Shown: one piece after another, positions 53,597-62,755 of the stretch
How positions within the stretch are numbered: position 1 is the stretch's first letter
How the letters are laid out: every line of letters starts with the position of its first letter
DNA from: an uncultured Bacteriovoracaceae bacterium
GTDB taxonomy: Bacteria; Bdellovibrionota; Bacteriovoracia; Bacteriovoracales; Bacteriovoracaceae
Length of the DNA stretch: 64,000 bases
Direction of reading: 5' to 3'
Assembly: GCA_937931205.1 (NCBI GenBank)
Contig: CALHBF010000014.1
Span: forward strand, 62,001-126,000
Program-made: the position numbers and the translations under genes
Notes under the pieces: model-generated
What the model saw: the letters and a program-made list of their open reading frames with translations, nothing else
What the model was told of the DNA's origin: nothing
Databases searched by the model: none

Positions 53597-54172
53597 CTAC
53601 TTGCTTTTTAAAAGGAGGAAAATTAAAGGAGATACCATTAAGATCAGCATTAGTATTTTTACGATTTTAGATTTTACTAGATAGTATTTTGATTTGAATG
53701 GGTGTTTCTCACAATACTGATCACCTAGATAATAATCTATTTGTTCATGATTGATGGATTCATTAATAATTACTTGGTAATCATTATTAAATATTTCAAA
53801 GTTCTTTTGGTTGAAATCATTCGTAGAAGAGGTTGCTATAAAAAGATTTATTTTGCGGTTAAAGTAATCCAGTTTTACACCATTGCGATGCAATTCCCAT
53901 GATCTTCTAGCGTGATCGTATGCGAATATAATTAGACCTAGCACTAGTGTCAGAATGGAATATGTGGTGGAGATTACACTTAATAGATTCGCATTTGTAG
54001 CATATCCAGAGTTTGCAAGTACCGAAAAAACGATTGTAAAAGTTGCGGTGATGTTTAGAGAGATAACGCTAAACCAGTGAATTGAAATCAGTCTATTGCT
54101 TGCAGCAAACCTTAATATTTTAGTTATCTTAGAGTCTTTGGCTAAAGATTCAAATTGTTTTTTTTGTTCCAT
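53597..54172 (-). CDS. SLATT-domain membrane protein, putative effector of the RT system
   Basis: A 191-residue protein with two adjacent membrane helices (about 35-56 and 64-86), then the segment YDHARRSWELHRNGVKLDYFNRKI, a soluble part, and a third hydrophobic segment at the C terminus (about 170-187). The helix pair followed by this charged helix is the SLATT layout; SLATT proteins are predicted membrane effectors in conflict systems, and some occur beside reverse transcriptases. Here the partner RT gene is divergent, 94 nt away. A pore-forming or membrane-damaging abortive-infection role is inference. GGAAAGGT precedes the ATG. Confidence 0.75.
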   Translation of the reverse strand: MEQKKQFESLAKDSKITKILRFAASNRLISIHWFSVISLNITATFTIVFSVLANSGYATNANLLSVISTTYSILTLVLGLIIFAYDHARRSWELHRNGVKLDYFNRKINLFIATSSTNDFNQKNFEIFNNDYQVIINESINHEQIDYYLGDQYCEKHPFKSKYYLVKSKIVKILMLILMVSPLIFLLLKSK

Positions 54173-54193
54173 ACCTTTCCATTTTATTTAGGA

Positions 54194-54236
54194 GTATCGG
54201 TTTAGTGCTAAATATAACTTAGCCTTTATTCGATAC
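54194..54236. ncRNA. Structured element between the SLATT and RT genes
   Basis: GTATCG (54194-54199) pairs with CGATAC (54231-54236), and inside it GCTAA (54207-54211) pairs with TTAGC (54219-54223). A competing small dyad TTTAG/CTAAA (54201-54212) overlaps. It could be an RNA hairpin serving as template or primer for the RT, or an operator controlling both divergent genes. RNA status is not shown. Confidence 0.35.
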
Positions 54237-54266
54237 GTGATAAAAAAGCGAGAGAGGATAGGTGAT

Positions 54267-55868
54267 ATGAGTCGATATGTTGATGACTTTAAGAGGATAA
54301 GTAAACTTCTCCTAAGTGATATGTATGATGACTGGTACCCCGACCCTGTTGAAAGCATAGATCTCTTAAAAGAAGAAACTATTCGGGAGTTAATTCGAAC
54401 AATAAATCTAAAAAACGCGAAGTCAGAGGTTTTTGACGTTCCTAAGCAATCTTTTATGCTTCGCTATTCATTAGAGCAGAGAATTCATGAGCGATATCTA
54501 TATCATGCAATAGCGACTAAAATAATTCCTTTTACTGACCCTTTGTTACAAGAATCAGTTTTTGGATACCGGTATGACCCTATTGCGACTAATAGGTTGT
54601 TTAAACCTTTTTCAATGCAATGGAAGGATTGGAATAGGGGGGTTCAAGTCGTTTTTGATAAAAATAAGGGCTTTTTAGTCGTTGTCGATATTTCTAACTT
54701 TTTTGAGTTTATAAGAATAGATGATTTAGTTGGCCAGTTAAGACGTCTAGATAAGAAACATGACTGGGCAATCGGGAGGGATATTAATGACTTGAGTTTA
54801 TTACTAAAGAGATGCTCACTCTATAAAGGTATAGGGATTCCTCAGAATAGAGATCCTTCGTCACATTTTGCTAATATATATTTATTAGAGCTAGATCAAG
54901 CCATAGAGAGTATGGATGTACAATATTTTAGGTATATGGATGATATTAAAGTTGTGTGTAAAACAGATTATGAAGCACGCAAAGTTTTAAAAACAATAAT
55001 TCACTATCTTAGGAAGCTGGGTCTATCCGTAAATTCAAAAAAAACAAAAATCATAGATTATGCGAATGAAGAATTGCGGGAAATAGAATTACCAAGACCC
55101 GATTATGAGCTGGAATCAATTGATATTCTGACAAAGCCATATAGTCCTCTCGACTCAAGAATTAAAGGGGCGAATAAATTAATAGAAATTATAGGTAAAG
55201 AATTTGCTGAAGATCGGTTTGAATCAAGAAACGTTCGTTTTTGCTGTACACGATTAAGTAAGCTTTTGCGATCAGGAGTAACTCCTTCTGGGGTAAAAGA
55301 TATTAAAGATAGTGTTTTGCAGAAAATGGGCGATTATCCGTGGATGGCGAAAAGTTTTTATAATTTTTTGGAAGCAGGGGATTTGACAAGTAATCAAAGT
55401 TCTCTCGTTGTAGATTTTATAAAGTCAGAGAAGAACACCTTGTATGGTTTCGGAATGTTTTATCTCTGGAGATTGGCGTATTTGAAAATGCCAGAAGATG
55501 TTGCAGTTAGAAATATCGCAAGAGTAAGAATTGCTGATCAGGGGATAAGTAATGAGGAAAAAGGAAGTATGTCGTTCTATTTTGATAAATGCAATGACTA
55601 TAGCTATTTGAGAAAGACATCTTTTGGTTTAATGGAAAGTGCATCTAGTTTGCTAAGAAGATCTTCGTCCTTATTGTCTTCTTGTCTGAGTGAAAAGGAT
55701 AAAAAAGAGTATCAGTTAATGCTGACAGACGATTTTGAGAGAATATGTTATTCATTTCGTACAGATGATGATGTGGTGAAAGGTAAGTTAGTGACGCCGC
55801 TTAAAGAAATTTTGACAGATGAAGAATATGAGCTGGAGTTTGACATTGAGAATGAATACGCCTCTTAA
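54267..55868 (+). CDS. Reverse transcriptase, defence-associated (UG/Abi-like)
   Basis: A 533-residue protein with an RT core in roughly residues 60-260. Motif A is VVVDISNFF with catalytic Asp141, motif B is GIPQNRDPSSHFANIYL, motif C is FRYMDDIKVV with the YMDD box at 223-226, and KKTKI follows as motif D/E. Bacterial RTs mostly have YADD; YMDD is a variant. There is no group II intron maturase or endonuclease domain. The C-terminal half (260-533) is helical and unrecognised, as in unknown-group/Abi RTs. ATG at 54267 follows AGAGAGGA by 8 nt. The PolA-like gene overlaps its end by 17 nt, so both are translated together. Confidence 0.9.
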   Translation: MSRYVDDFKRISKLLLSDMYDDWYPDPVESIDLLKEETIRELIRTINLKNAKSEVFDVPKQSFMLRYSLEQRIHERYLYHAIATKIIPFTDPLLQESVFGYRYDPIATNRLFKPFSMQWKDWNRGVQVVFDKNKGFLVVVDISNFFEFIRIDDLVGQLRRLDKKHDWAIGRDINDLSLLLKRCSLYKGIGIPQNRDPSSHFANIYLLELDQAIESMDVQYFRYMDDIKVVCKTDYEARKVLKTIIHYLRKLGLSVNSKKTKIIDYANEELREIELPRPDYELESIDILTKPYSPLDSRIKGANKLIEIIGKEFAEDRFESRNVRFCCTRLSKLLRSGVTPSGVKDIKDSVLQKMGDYPWMAKSFYNFLEAGDLTSNQSSLVVDFIKSEKNTLYGFGMFYLWRLAYLKMPEDVAVRNIARVRIADQGISNEEKGSMSFYFDKCNDYSYLRKTSFGLMESASSLLRRSSSLLSSCLSEKDKKEYQLMLTDDFERICYSFRTDDDVVKGKLVTPLKEILTDEEYELEFDIENEYAS

Positions 55869-57273
55869 ATATGTAAGTGTCTTAACTGTTTCAAAGTTAG
55901 GTTATCCTGATAATACATTTGTTCTTTGTGATGGAGAAGTTTTTTCTCTTAGTGAACTGAGTTTAGACTTAAGTCGCTTTGATATTATCTTTCTTAATGA
56001 TCCATGGTATTTCTCGGAGTCTTATTTTGAACTGATTTGCTATAGAGAGAAAATGTTAGATTTGTCGATGCTTCTGACTGCTCTTACGGGGGTAAAAATC
56101 GAGCATGCTCATAAAAATAGTTCAATGAGCTTTGTGAGTATTCTTTACACCTACCTCAGTAAACACGAAGGTAGTGAAACTCCTTCCTTAACTGAGATAG
56201 AGTCTACTTCGGAAGGTATAAAGAAAGAATTACGATATATAGGGAAATTGATTGATGCCTGTGTGAGCAATATTCTGAAAGATGTTAATGGAATGAAGAT
56301 TTTAAATCGTATTTTGACGATTGAAATGCCTCTCGTGCATTATTATCTAAGTATTGAGAAAAAAGGTCTGAGGTTAAATGTTCCTTGCATTAGTAATTTG
56401 ATAAACGAGATAGATATAATTGCTTTTTCTTTAAAGTACTCGGATGTCTACCAGCTAGAGGTTCATGGTCATGAAAAACATGAATTATCTTCGCTAAGTA
56501 AGCAGAAAATGTCGTTGTTGAAAGTCCTAAGTGGTGATGGGATTGTTCACCCTCTTTTTGATACATGGGGTACTGTAAGTTCAAGAATCATGATCAGAGA
56601 ACCCTATCTCCAGTTTATTAATAGTAGTTATCGTAATAGCGTTTACAAAACTTTGGGTAATCGTTTGATATATCCAGACTATATTTCATTTGAGCCTGCG
56701 ATAATTGCCGGTGAGGTCAAAGGAAGATTTTTAGATGCTTTTAATAATGGTCAACTGTACGAATTGATATCTGATTACATTTTTCTTTCATCAGATTATA
56801 GAAAAGAGGCAAAAAAATTTTTTCTTTCTTTAATTTACGGAATGAATCAAGCTGCTTTGATTCGAGACATTGCTTCTAAGGCGTCTGTTTCTGAAGGGGA
56901 GATGAGCGTGAGAGTAAGTCTTCTGAAGTCTGATTTTAAAGATTTATTTTTATGGTTAGACCAGGTTCGGAGTGAATCTTTTCTTAATCGAGTCGTTGGT
57001 GAATTGGCCTTAAACCCTAGATGTACTACTGGCGATAGCAACACATGGATTGTTAGTCACTATGTTCAATCAATTGCGTCGTTGGTTTTTAAAGAAGTAT
57101 TGTTAGCCTTGATTGATAATAATATTCAACCATTAATTCCAATGCATGATGGAGTCGTTTGCGACTTACCGGATGGTGTTTCAGTTCAAGATGTCGAGAA
57201 AATTTTTATTGAAACCTTTCAATCTCGGTATCCCGATGTCAGGATCAAAGTTAAGATTGACGAAGTCGTGTAA
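55852..57273 (+). CDS. Stand-alone family A DNA polymerase-like protein
   Basis: A 473-residue protein whose C-terminal 250 residues match the palm and fingers of PolA-family polymerases. SSRIMIREPYLQ mirrors the GRLSS..PNLQ region; motif A DYISFEP gives Asp276 and Glu281; the O-helix RKEAKKFFLSLIYG gives Arg317-x3-Lys321-x7-Tyr329-Gly; motif C MHDGVV gives His432-Asp433. Leu325 stands where E. coli Pol I has Phe762, and Gly replaces the Glu of HDE. The first 200 residues resemble neither 5' nuclease nor proofreading exonuclease. The start at 55852 (17-nt overlap with the RT) is preferred to 55819. It probably copies or extends the RT product; this is inference. Confidence 0.8.
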   Translation: MNTPLKYVSVLTVSKLGYPDNTFVLCDGEVFSLSELSLDLSRFDIIFLNDPWYFSESYFELICYREKMLDLSMLLTALTGVKIEHAHKNSSMSFVSILYTYLSKHEGSETPSLTEIESTSEGIKKELRYIGKLIDACVSNILKDVNGMKILNRILTIEMPLVHYYLSIEKKGLRLNVPCISNLINEIDIIAFSLKYSDVYQLEVHGHEKHELSSLSKQKMSLLKVLSGDGIVHPLFDTWGTVSSRIMIREPYLQFINSSYRNSVYKTLGNRLIYPDYISFEPAIIAGEVKGRFLDAFNNGQLYELISDYIFLSSDYRKEAKKFFLSLIYGMNQAALIRDIASKASVSEGEMSVRVSLLKSDFKDLFLWLDQVRSESFLNRVVGELALNPRCTTGDSNTWIVSHYVQSIASLVFKEVLLALIDNNIQPLIPMHDGVVCDLPDGVSVQDVEKIFIETFQSRYPDVRIKVKIDEVV

Positions 57274-57390
57274 ATCCTTTTTTTATATTTGGTCTCATAG
57301 GAAAAGTTGTAGCTTATTGTTTACACCGTAAAACGACTTCTCATGTAATAATGTTATTTGCTAATTCTTAAGAAAAAATTGAGAATAAAA

Positions 57391-57413
57391 AAGGCCAGCG
57401 ATAAGCTGGCCTT
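57391..57413 (-). terminator. Terminator of acnB
   Basis: Nine-bp stem AAGGCCAGC (57391-57399) / GCTGGCCTT (57405-57413), loop GATAA, preceded by an A run that gives a T tract on the minus strand. It also separates the RT-PolA operon from acnB. Confidence 0.9.
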
Positions 57414-57431
57414 CTCATTAGATCAACTTAC

Positions 57432-60203
57432 TTACACAAGCTCTTTAAGCGGCGGAGCATAGCTAGTCAGCTTAATGCCTTCAACAGACGCTTTGTACTC
57501 TTCCATCGTCGGAACTCTTCCTAAGAAAGTAGAAAGAACAACTAGTGGAGTTGAAGCAAGAAGTGATTCACCTTTTTTCTCAGCACTATCTGCAACCACA
57601 CGTCCTTGGAAGAGACGAGTAGAAGTGGCCATAACAGTATCACCTTTTTCAGCTTTCTCTTGGTTACCCATACAAAGGTTACAGCCTGGTCTCTCAAGGT
57701 AGAGCATATTTTGGTATGTAGTGCGGGCTGCGTTCTTTGGATTAGAATCATCGAACTCAAATCCAGCATACTTTTGAAGAATTTCCCAGTCGCCTTCTTT
57801 CTTTAATTCGTCCACGATATTGTAAGTTGGTGGAGCTACAACAAGCGGAGCTTTGAATTCAACTTTGCCATGAATTTTTTCAAGGTTTCTAAGCATCTGA
57901 GCTAAGATTTGCATATCACCTTTGTGAACCATGCAAGATCCTACGAATCCAAGATCCACTGTCTTCTCACCGTTGTAAAATGACACTGGTCTGATCACAT
58001 CGTGAGTATATCTCTTAGATACATCATCGTTATTAACATCAGGGTCAGCAATCATTGGCTCATTGATAAGGTCAAGGTCAACAATCACTTCAGCGTAGTA
58101 TTTTGCATTCTTATCAGGAGATAGAGGAGGTCTTGCTCCTGAATTGATATCAGCAATTCTCTTGTTCGCAAGGTCCACTAGACCTTTCAGAGTTTTGGCC
58201 GTGTTATCCATTCCCTTATCAATCATGATCTGAATACGGTCACGAGCGATCTCAAGAGATTTAATGAGAGTTTTAGGCTCAGAAATACAGATGGAAGCTT
58301 TCGCTTTCATCTCTGCTGTCCAGTCAGTGAAAGTGAAGGCCTGATCAGATAGAAGTGTTCCGATATGAACTTCAATCACTTTACCTTGGAATACGTTCTC
58401 TCCGTTAAATTGCTTTAACATTTGCGCTTGAGTTGCGTGAACAACATCACGGAAGTCCATATGGTCGGCCATCGTACCTTTGAAAGTAACTTTTACCGAT
58501 TGAGGAATTGGCATTGAAGCTTCACCTGTAGCAAGAGCGAGAGCTACAGTTCCTGAATCCGCACCGAAGGCAACACCTTTACTCATTCTTGTATGAGAGT
58601 CACCACCGATAATGATGGCCCATTCATCAATGGTGATATCGTTTAGAACTTTGTGAATAACGTCAGTCATAGCATGGTATTTTCCCTTAGGGTCACGTGC
58701 TGTGATGAGACCGAAGTTATTCATGAATGACATAAGCTTAGGAATATTTGCTTGTGCTTTTTTATCCCAAACTGAGGCCGTATGACATCCTGACTGGTAA
58801 GCAGCATCAAGAGTTGGAGCAATGCTAGTTGCTGCCATTGACTCAAGTTCCTGAGCAGTCATAAGACCTGTTGTATCTTGAGAACCCACGATATTGACTT
58901 GAACACGAACGTCAGAGCCCGCGTGCAGAACTGTGTTAGCAGGAACACCAAGTGCATTCTTGTTAAAGATTTTTTCAACTGCTGTAAGGCCCACACCATC
59001 GTTTGTAACGATTTTAGAGGCAGCAAACACTTGAGGAGCAGCTACTCCTAAAGTCTTAGCAGCAAAGCTTTGAAGTTTTTTACCAAAAACGATGGCGTAT
59101 GAACCACCAGCTCTGATGAATTCCATTTTTTGTGGAGTAAGAGAAGATTTGATATCGATAATCTCTTTTCCATCTTTATAAAGTTTTTTTGTCTTTGTGT
59201 TGATTGTGAAAATTGTGCCAGTTTCAACAGAGTAAGCTTGCTCAAGAACAGGCTCTCCATTGGCATCAAGAACAGTTTTTCCATTAGCATCAGTTTTCTT
59301 AACCCAGTTTTTGAGATCAATTCCAATACCACCAGTCACGTCAACAGTTGTCAGGAAGATAGGTGAAATTCCATTTGTTCCACCAACGATGGGAGCAATG
59401 TTAACAAATGGGATGTATGGAGAAGAAGGTGTACCGGTAGCAAGGGCCACGTTATTTACCCCTGACATTCTCGATGAGCCCACACCCATTGTTCCTTTCT
59501 CAGCAATGATCATGACTCTTTTATCTGGATTATCAGTTTTGAGTTTTTTGATTTTCTCTTGAGCTTCTCTGTCCATCATACAAAGTCCGTGAAGTTCTCT
59601 GTCTGAGCGAGAGTGAGCTTCTGAGCCTGGAGAAAGAAGATCGGTAGAAATATCACCTTCAGCAGCAATGTAAGTGACGATTTTAATTTCTTCTTCTACT
59701 TCAGGAAGTTTTGTGAAGAATTCTGCTTTAGCGTAGCTCTCTAAAATGTCTTTCGCGATAGCGTTTCCTTCCTTGTGAGCTTTTGCAAGTCTTGCCATAT
59801 CAGCGTCGTATAGAAACACTTGTGTTTTAAGAACGTCGCCAGCTTGTTTAGCAATCGAAGCATTGGTCCCTAGAGCAAGGTCTAAAAGAACTCTTACTGA
59901 TGGGCCACCTTTCATATGAGAAAGAAGTTCAAAAGCAAAAGCAGGAGTAATTTCTGAAACACTCTCAAGGCCCGTAATAATTTCTTTGAGGAAAACGGAC
60001 TTTACTTCAGCTGCACTAGTTGTCCCTGGGAGGGTATTGTAGATAAAGAAGTTCAGAGATTCTTTTCTGTATTGATTATTAGTGTCTTTGATCTGATTAA
60101 TCACTTCGCTTAAGAGCGCTGCGTCATCGATAGGTTTAGGGTGTAGTCCCTGACTTTTTCTGTCTTCGATTTCTCTTAAGTAGTCTAAGTACAAACTCAT
60201 CAT
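57432..60203 (-). CDS. acnB: Aconitate hydratase B (bifunctional aconitase / 2-methylisocitrate dehydratase)
   Basis: A 923-residue AcnB-type aconitase. The N-terminal HEAT-like domain (LYLDYLREIEDRKSQGLHPKP..) is followed by the swivelling domain with GTMGVGSSRMSGVNNVA and then the catalytic core: GSQDTTGLMTAQEL, GGDSHTRMSKGVAFGADSG, GFVGSCMVHKGD and PGCNLCMGNQ, whose Cys bind the [4Fe-4S] cluster. It is some 55 residues longer than the E. coli enzyme, partly from a loop with DANGKTVLDANGEPV. AAGGAATC precedes tandem ATG codons; 60200 is an equally good start. It duplicates the reaction of acnA 5 kb away. Confidence 0.95.
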   Translation of the reverse strand: MMSLYLDYLREIEDRKSQGLHPKPIDDAALLSEVINQIKDTNNQYRKESLNFFIYNTLPGTTSAAEVKSVFLKEIITGLESVSEITPAFAFELLSHMKGGPSVRVLLDLALGTNASIAKQAGDVLKTQVFLYDADMARLAKAHKEGNAIAKDILESYAKAEFFTKLPEVEEEIKIVTYIAAEGDISTDLLSPGSEAHSRSDRELHGLCMMDREAQEKIKKLKTDNPDKRVMIIAEKGTMGVGSSRMSGVNNVALATGTPSSPYIPFVNIAPIVGGTNGISPIFLTTVDVTGGIGIDLKNWVKKTDANGKTVLDANGEPVLEQAYSVETGTIFTINTKTKKLYKDGKEIIDIKSSLTPQKMEFIRAGGSYAIVFGKKLQSFAAKTLGVAAPQVFAASKIVTNDGVGLTAVEKIFNKNALGVPANTVLHAGSDVRVQVNIVGSQDTTGLMTAQELESMAATSIAPTLDAAYQSGCHTASVWDKKAQANIPKLMSFMNNFGLITARDPKGKYHAMTDVIHKVLNDITIDEWAIIIGGDSHTRMSKGVAFGADSGTVALALATGEASMPIPQSVKVTFKGTMADHMDFRDVVHATQAQMLKQFNGENVFQGKVIEVHIGTLLSDQAFTFTDWTAEMKAKASICISEPKTLIKSLEIARDRIQIMIDKGMDNTAKTLKGLVDLANKRIADINSGARPPLSPDKNAKYYAEVIVDLDLINEPMIADPDVNNDDVSKRYTHDVIRPVSFYNGEKTVDLGFVGSCMVHKGDMQILAQMLRNLEKIHGKVEFKAPLVVAPPTYNIVDELKKEGDWEILQKYAGFEFDDSNPKNAARTTYQNMLYLERPGCNLCMGNQEKAEKGDTVMATSTRLFQGRVVADSAEKKGESLLASTPLVVLSTFLGRVPTMEEYKASVEGIKLTSYAPPLKELV

Positions 60204-60296
60204 GATTCCTTGGAATATAATTGATAAAATTAGGCTAAATAGTCTATGGATTTAAGAAGACGATACCACAGATCGGGCATGATTTGAATAGTAATT

Positions 60297-60325
60297 TGCC
60301 AAAAGGTACGGCATACCTTTTGGCA
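60297..60325 (-). terminator. Long perfect hairpin after the universal stress gene
   Basis: Perfect 12-bp stem TGCCAAAAGGTA (60297-60308) / TACCTTTTGGCA (60314-60325), loop CGGCA, just downstream of the minus-strand gene ending at 60343. TTTTGGCA is repeated directly beside it. The T tract on the minus strand is weak. Confidence 0.6.
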
Positions 60326-60342
60326 TTTTGGCATTATATTTA

Positions 60343-61224
60343 TTAAGCAGGGAGGATAAGAATACTTCCCTTGAACTGATCAATCACGCCCTTACTGACA
60401 GAGCCGACAAAAAGCTTTTCCAGCGGCCCGCGGTTATGCTTGGCCATGACTGCTAAATCAATATTAAAGGCTTCTAATTCGTCTGAGAGAGCAATACTGA
60501 TATCCTCTTGAGAGATGCTGATATGGATATCTTCTCGAGCAATATTGTTATTCATGGCCATGATACTATTTTCACTATGCTGGATAATTTCTTTTTTATC
60601 TTCATCCGAGAACATTTGAATTCCGACTGAGAAGGGAAGACCCATCAAGGCCTTGGAGCTTAGATCTGGAATATGGGAGAAAAAAGAAAGGTGAGCATTA
60701 AAAAGCTGCGAAAATAATCCACCCATTTCAATGATCTGGGCATCAGGCCTTGAGAGATCAATAAGACAGCCGACTTTATCAACAGCTTGACTTGAATTAG
60801 TAATGATAAGAGGAATAGGACTGGAAGCGATCATCTTCTTAGCGAAGCTTCCTACTTGGAATAATCCTTTTTCTCCTCGATGCCCCATTATGAGAAGATC
60901 AGCTTTTTCTTCTTTCATGGTCTCATGAAGAGAGCTGAATTGATCACCGTAAAGAATTTTTGCATCAAATTTGACGTCTAATCTCTTCATCTGATCTTGT
61001 ATTTTTGCTTTCAGATTATCATTTGTTTCTTTTTGAAATTCATCTAGCACTGTCTTTGCTTCTGGATTAGGCACATGCCAGTACCAGAGAGGAGGAACAT
61101 CAGAAATATGCACAAGGGTTACTTTGGCATTAGTCTTCTTCTGCAAATTTCTTCCCATAATAAGAGCATAATCAGAATGTGCTGAAAAATCTGTTGCAAT
61201 GAGAATGTTGTGGATTGATTTCAT
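60343..61224 (-). CDS. Universal stress protein with two UspA domains
   Basis: A 293-residue cytoplasmic protein made of two tandem UspA domains, about 1-145 and 150-293. The first has ILIATDFSAHSDYAL and MGHRGEKGLFQVGSFAKKMI with the ATP-binding G-x2-G-x9-GS pattern. The second is more diverged but ends in AKHNRGPLEKLFVGSVSKGV. Such proteins bind ATP and support survival under stress or starvation. AAAGGAGAC precedes the ATG. It lies between acnB and fumC on the same strand. Confidence 0.92.
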   Translation of the reverse strand: MKSIHNILIATDFSAHSDYALIMGRNLQKKTNAKVTLVHISDVPPLWYWHVPNPEAKTVLDEFQKETNDNLKAKIQDQMKRLDVKFDAKILYGDQFSSLHETMKEEKADLLIMGHRGEKGLFQVGSFAKKMIASSPIPLIITNSSQAVDKVGCLIDLSRPDAQIIEMGGLFSQLFNAHLSFFSHIPDLSSKALMGLPFSVGIQMFSDEDKKEIIQHSENSIMAMNNNIAREDIHISISQEDISIALSDELEAFNIDLAVMAKHNRGPLEKLFVGSVSKGVIDQFKGSILILPA

Positions 61225-61286
61225 GAATGTCTCCTTTTCCTACATTTTAAGAAGAAGAATGCTCTTATAACATGATTAGCATCAGG

Positions 61287-62666
61287 TTAAATCATCTTCC
61301 CAGGATCGACCCACTTATCAAATTGCTCCTTTGTGAGAAAACCAAGTTCTATGGCAGCTTCTCTCAAGGTTTTATCTTCATGATAGGCCTTCTTGGCAAT
61401 TTGGGCCGATTTGTCATAGCCGATGTGAGGATTAAGAGCTGTAACCAGCATGAGTGAATTTTCCAGATGCTCTTCAATTCTTTTCTGTCTTGCTTCAATC
61501 CCTTCTGCGCAATATTTTCGAAAGCTTCTCAAACCATCCGTTAAGAGCCTAGTGGACTGTAAAAAGTTGTGAATCATAACCGGCCGGTAAACATTAAGTT
61601 CAAAATTTCCACTGGCGCCGCACATGCCGATAGTAATGTCATTGCCTATAACTTGAAGGCAGATCATTGTCAGTGCTTCACATTGCGTAGGATTCACCTT
61701 GCCGGGCATGATGGATGACCCTGGTTCATTCTCAGGAATAGCAATTTCTCCTAGACCTGAGCGGGGGCCAGAAGCAAGCCAACGGATATCGTTAGCTATT
61801 TTAAAAAGAGAGCTGGCCAATGCTTTAATCGCACCATGAGTTTGCACAATTGCATCACTGGCGGCAAGTGCCTCGAATTTGTTGAAGGCGACTTTAAAAT
61901 TGGTCTGCGTGATACGGGAAATTTCATAGGTAATAAGTTTATCAAAATTAGGTGGAGCATTAAGGCCAGTTCCTACGGCCGTTCCACCAATGGCGAGCTC
62001 TTCTAAGTGATTAATGGTAGCATTAATATGAACAAGTGCGTGCTCAAGTTGAGAAACATAACCAGAGAATTCTTGGCCTAATGTGAGGGGAGTGGCATCC
62101 ATCAGATGGGTTCGGCCAATTTTGATGATATCCATGAACTTGGTTGATTTTTCTTTTAAGACTTTTTTTAATTTCATCACTTCCGGAATGAGTTCTAGAG
62201 TTAATGAGCGAAAGGCCGCCATATTCATCGCTGTAGGAAAGGTATCATTGGAGCTTTGCGATTTATTGACATCATCATTAGGATGAATGAGTCTTTGCTC
62301 ACCCCGCTCCCCACCCATAATTTCACTGGCAAGATTAGCAATGACCTCATTAACATTCATATTGGTTTGAGTCCCACTTCCTGTTTGCCAAACTCGTAGA
62401 GGAAATTCGTGATAGGGGAATAAATCGAGTAAATCATCGCAGGCCTTGACGATGGCCCGTGCCTTTTCAGTACTTAGTAAGTTTAATTTATGGTTTACAA
62501 TAGCTGCTGATTTTTTGATGATGATGAGGGCCTTGATCACTTCAGGATCAATTTTTTCGTGGGAAATCCCAAAATGGCGAAGGGATCTTTGGGTCTGTGC
62601 GCCCCAGAGACACTCCTCTGGGACCTCAATTTCACCAAAAGTGTCTTTTTCTTTTCGAAATTCCAT
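61287..62666 (-). CDS. fumC: Fumarate hydratase, class II
   Basis: A 459-residue iron-independent fumarase, adding water to fumarate to give malate. The superfamily signature [15 protein letters not shown] is intact, with [19 protein letters not shown] and [17 protein letters not shown] as further active-site segments, including the catalytic His and Ser. Full length. GAGGAGAG precedes the ATG. With sucAB, lpdA, acnA and acnB it makes this region a TCA cluster. Confidence 0.96.
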   Translation of the reverse strand: MEFRKEKDTFGEIEVPEECLWGAQTQRSLRHFGISHEKIDPEVIKALIIIKKSAAIVNHKLNLLSTEKARAIVKACDDLLDLFPYHEFPLRVWQTGSGTQTNMNVNEVIANLASEIMGGERGEQRLIHPNDDVNKSQSSNDTFPTAMNMAAFRSLTLELIPEVMKLKKVLKEKSTKFMDIIKIGRTHLMDATPLTLGQEFSGYVSQLEHALVHINATINHLEELAIGGTAVGTGLNAPPNFDKLITYEISRITQTNFKVAFNKFEALAASDAIVQTHGAIKALASSLFKIANDIRWLASGPRSGLGEIAIPENEPGSSIMPGKVNPTQCEALTMICLQVIGNDITIGMCGASGNFELNVYRPVMIHNFLQSTRLLTDGLRSFRKYCAEGIEARQKRIEEHLENSLMLVTALNPHIGYDKSAQIAKKAYHEDKTLREAAIELGFLTKEQFDKWVDPGKMI

Positions 62667-62755
62667 TTATCTCTCCTCGATAGTGGTCGATTTTTGATGT
62701 TTTTTTGACTCGTTTTTTCTAAACTAATCCAAATGATTTTTAAGAGGTTATTCCT

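Noticed and set aside
54267..55868. Retron, group II intron or diversity-generating retroelement
   Set aside because: No maturase or endonuclease domain, no intron RNA ends, no template/variable repeat pair and no recognisable msr-msd structure. The adjacent SLATT and PolA-like genes fit a UG/Abi-type defence RT better.
55852..57273. Housekeeping DNA polymerase I
   Set aside because: Only 473 residues, no 5' nuclease or proofreading domain, altered O-helix and motif C positions, and translational overlap with the RT gene.
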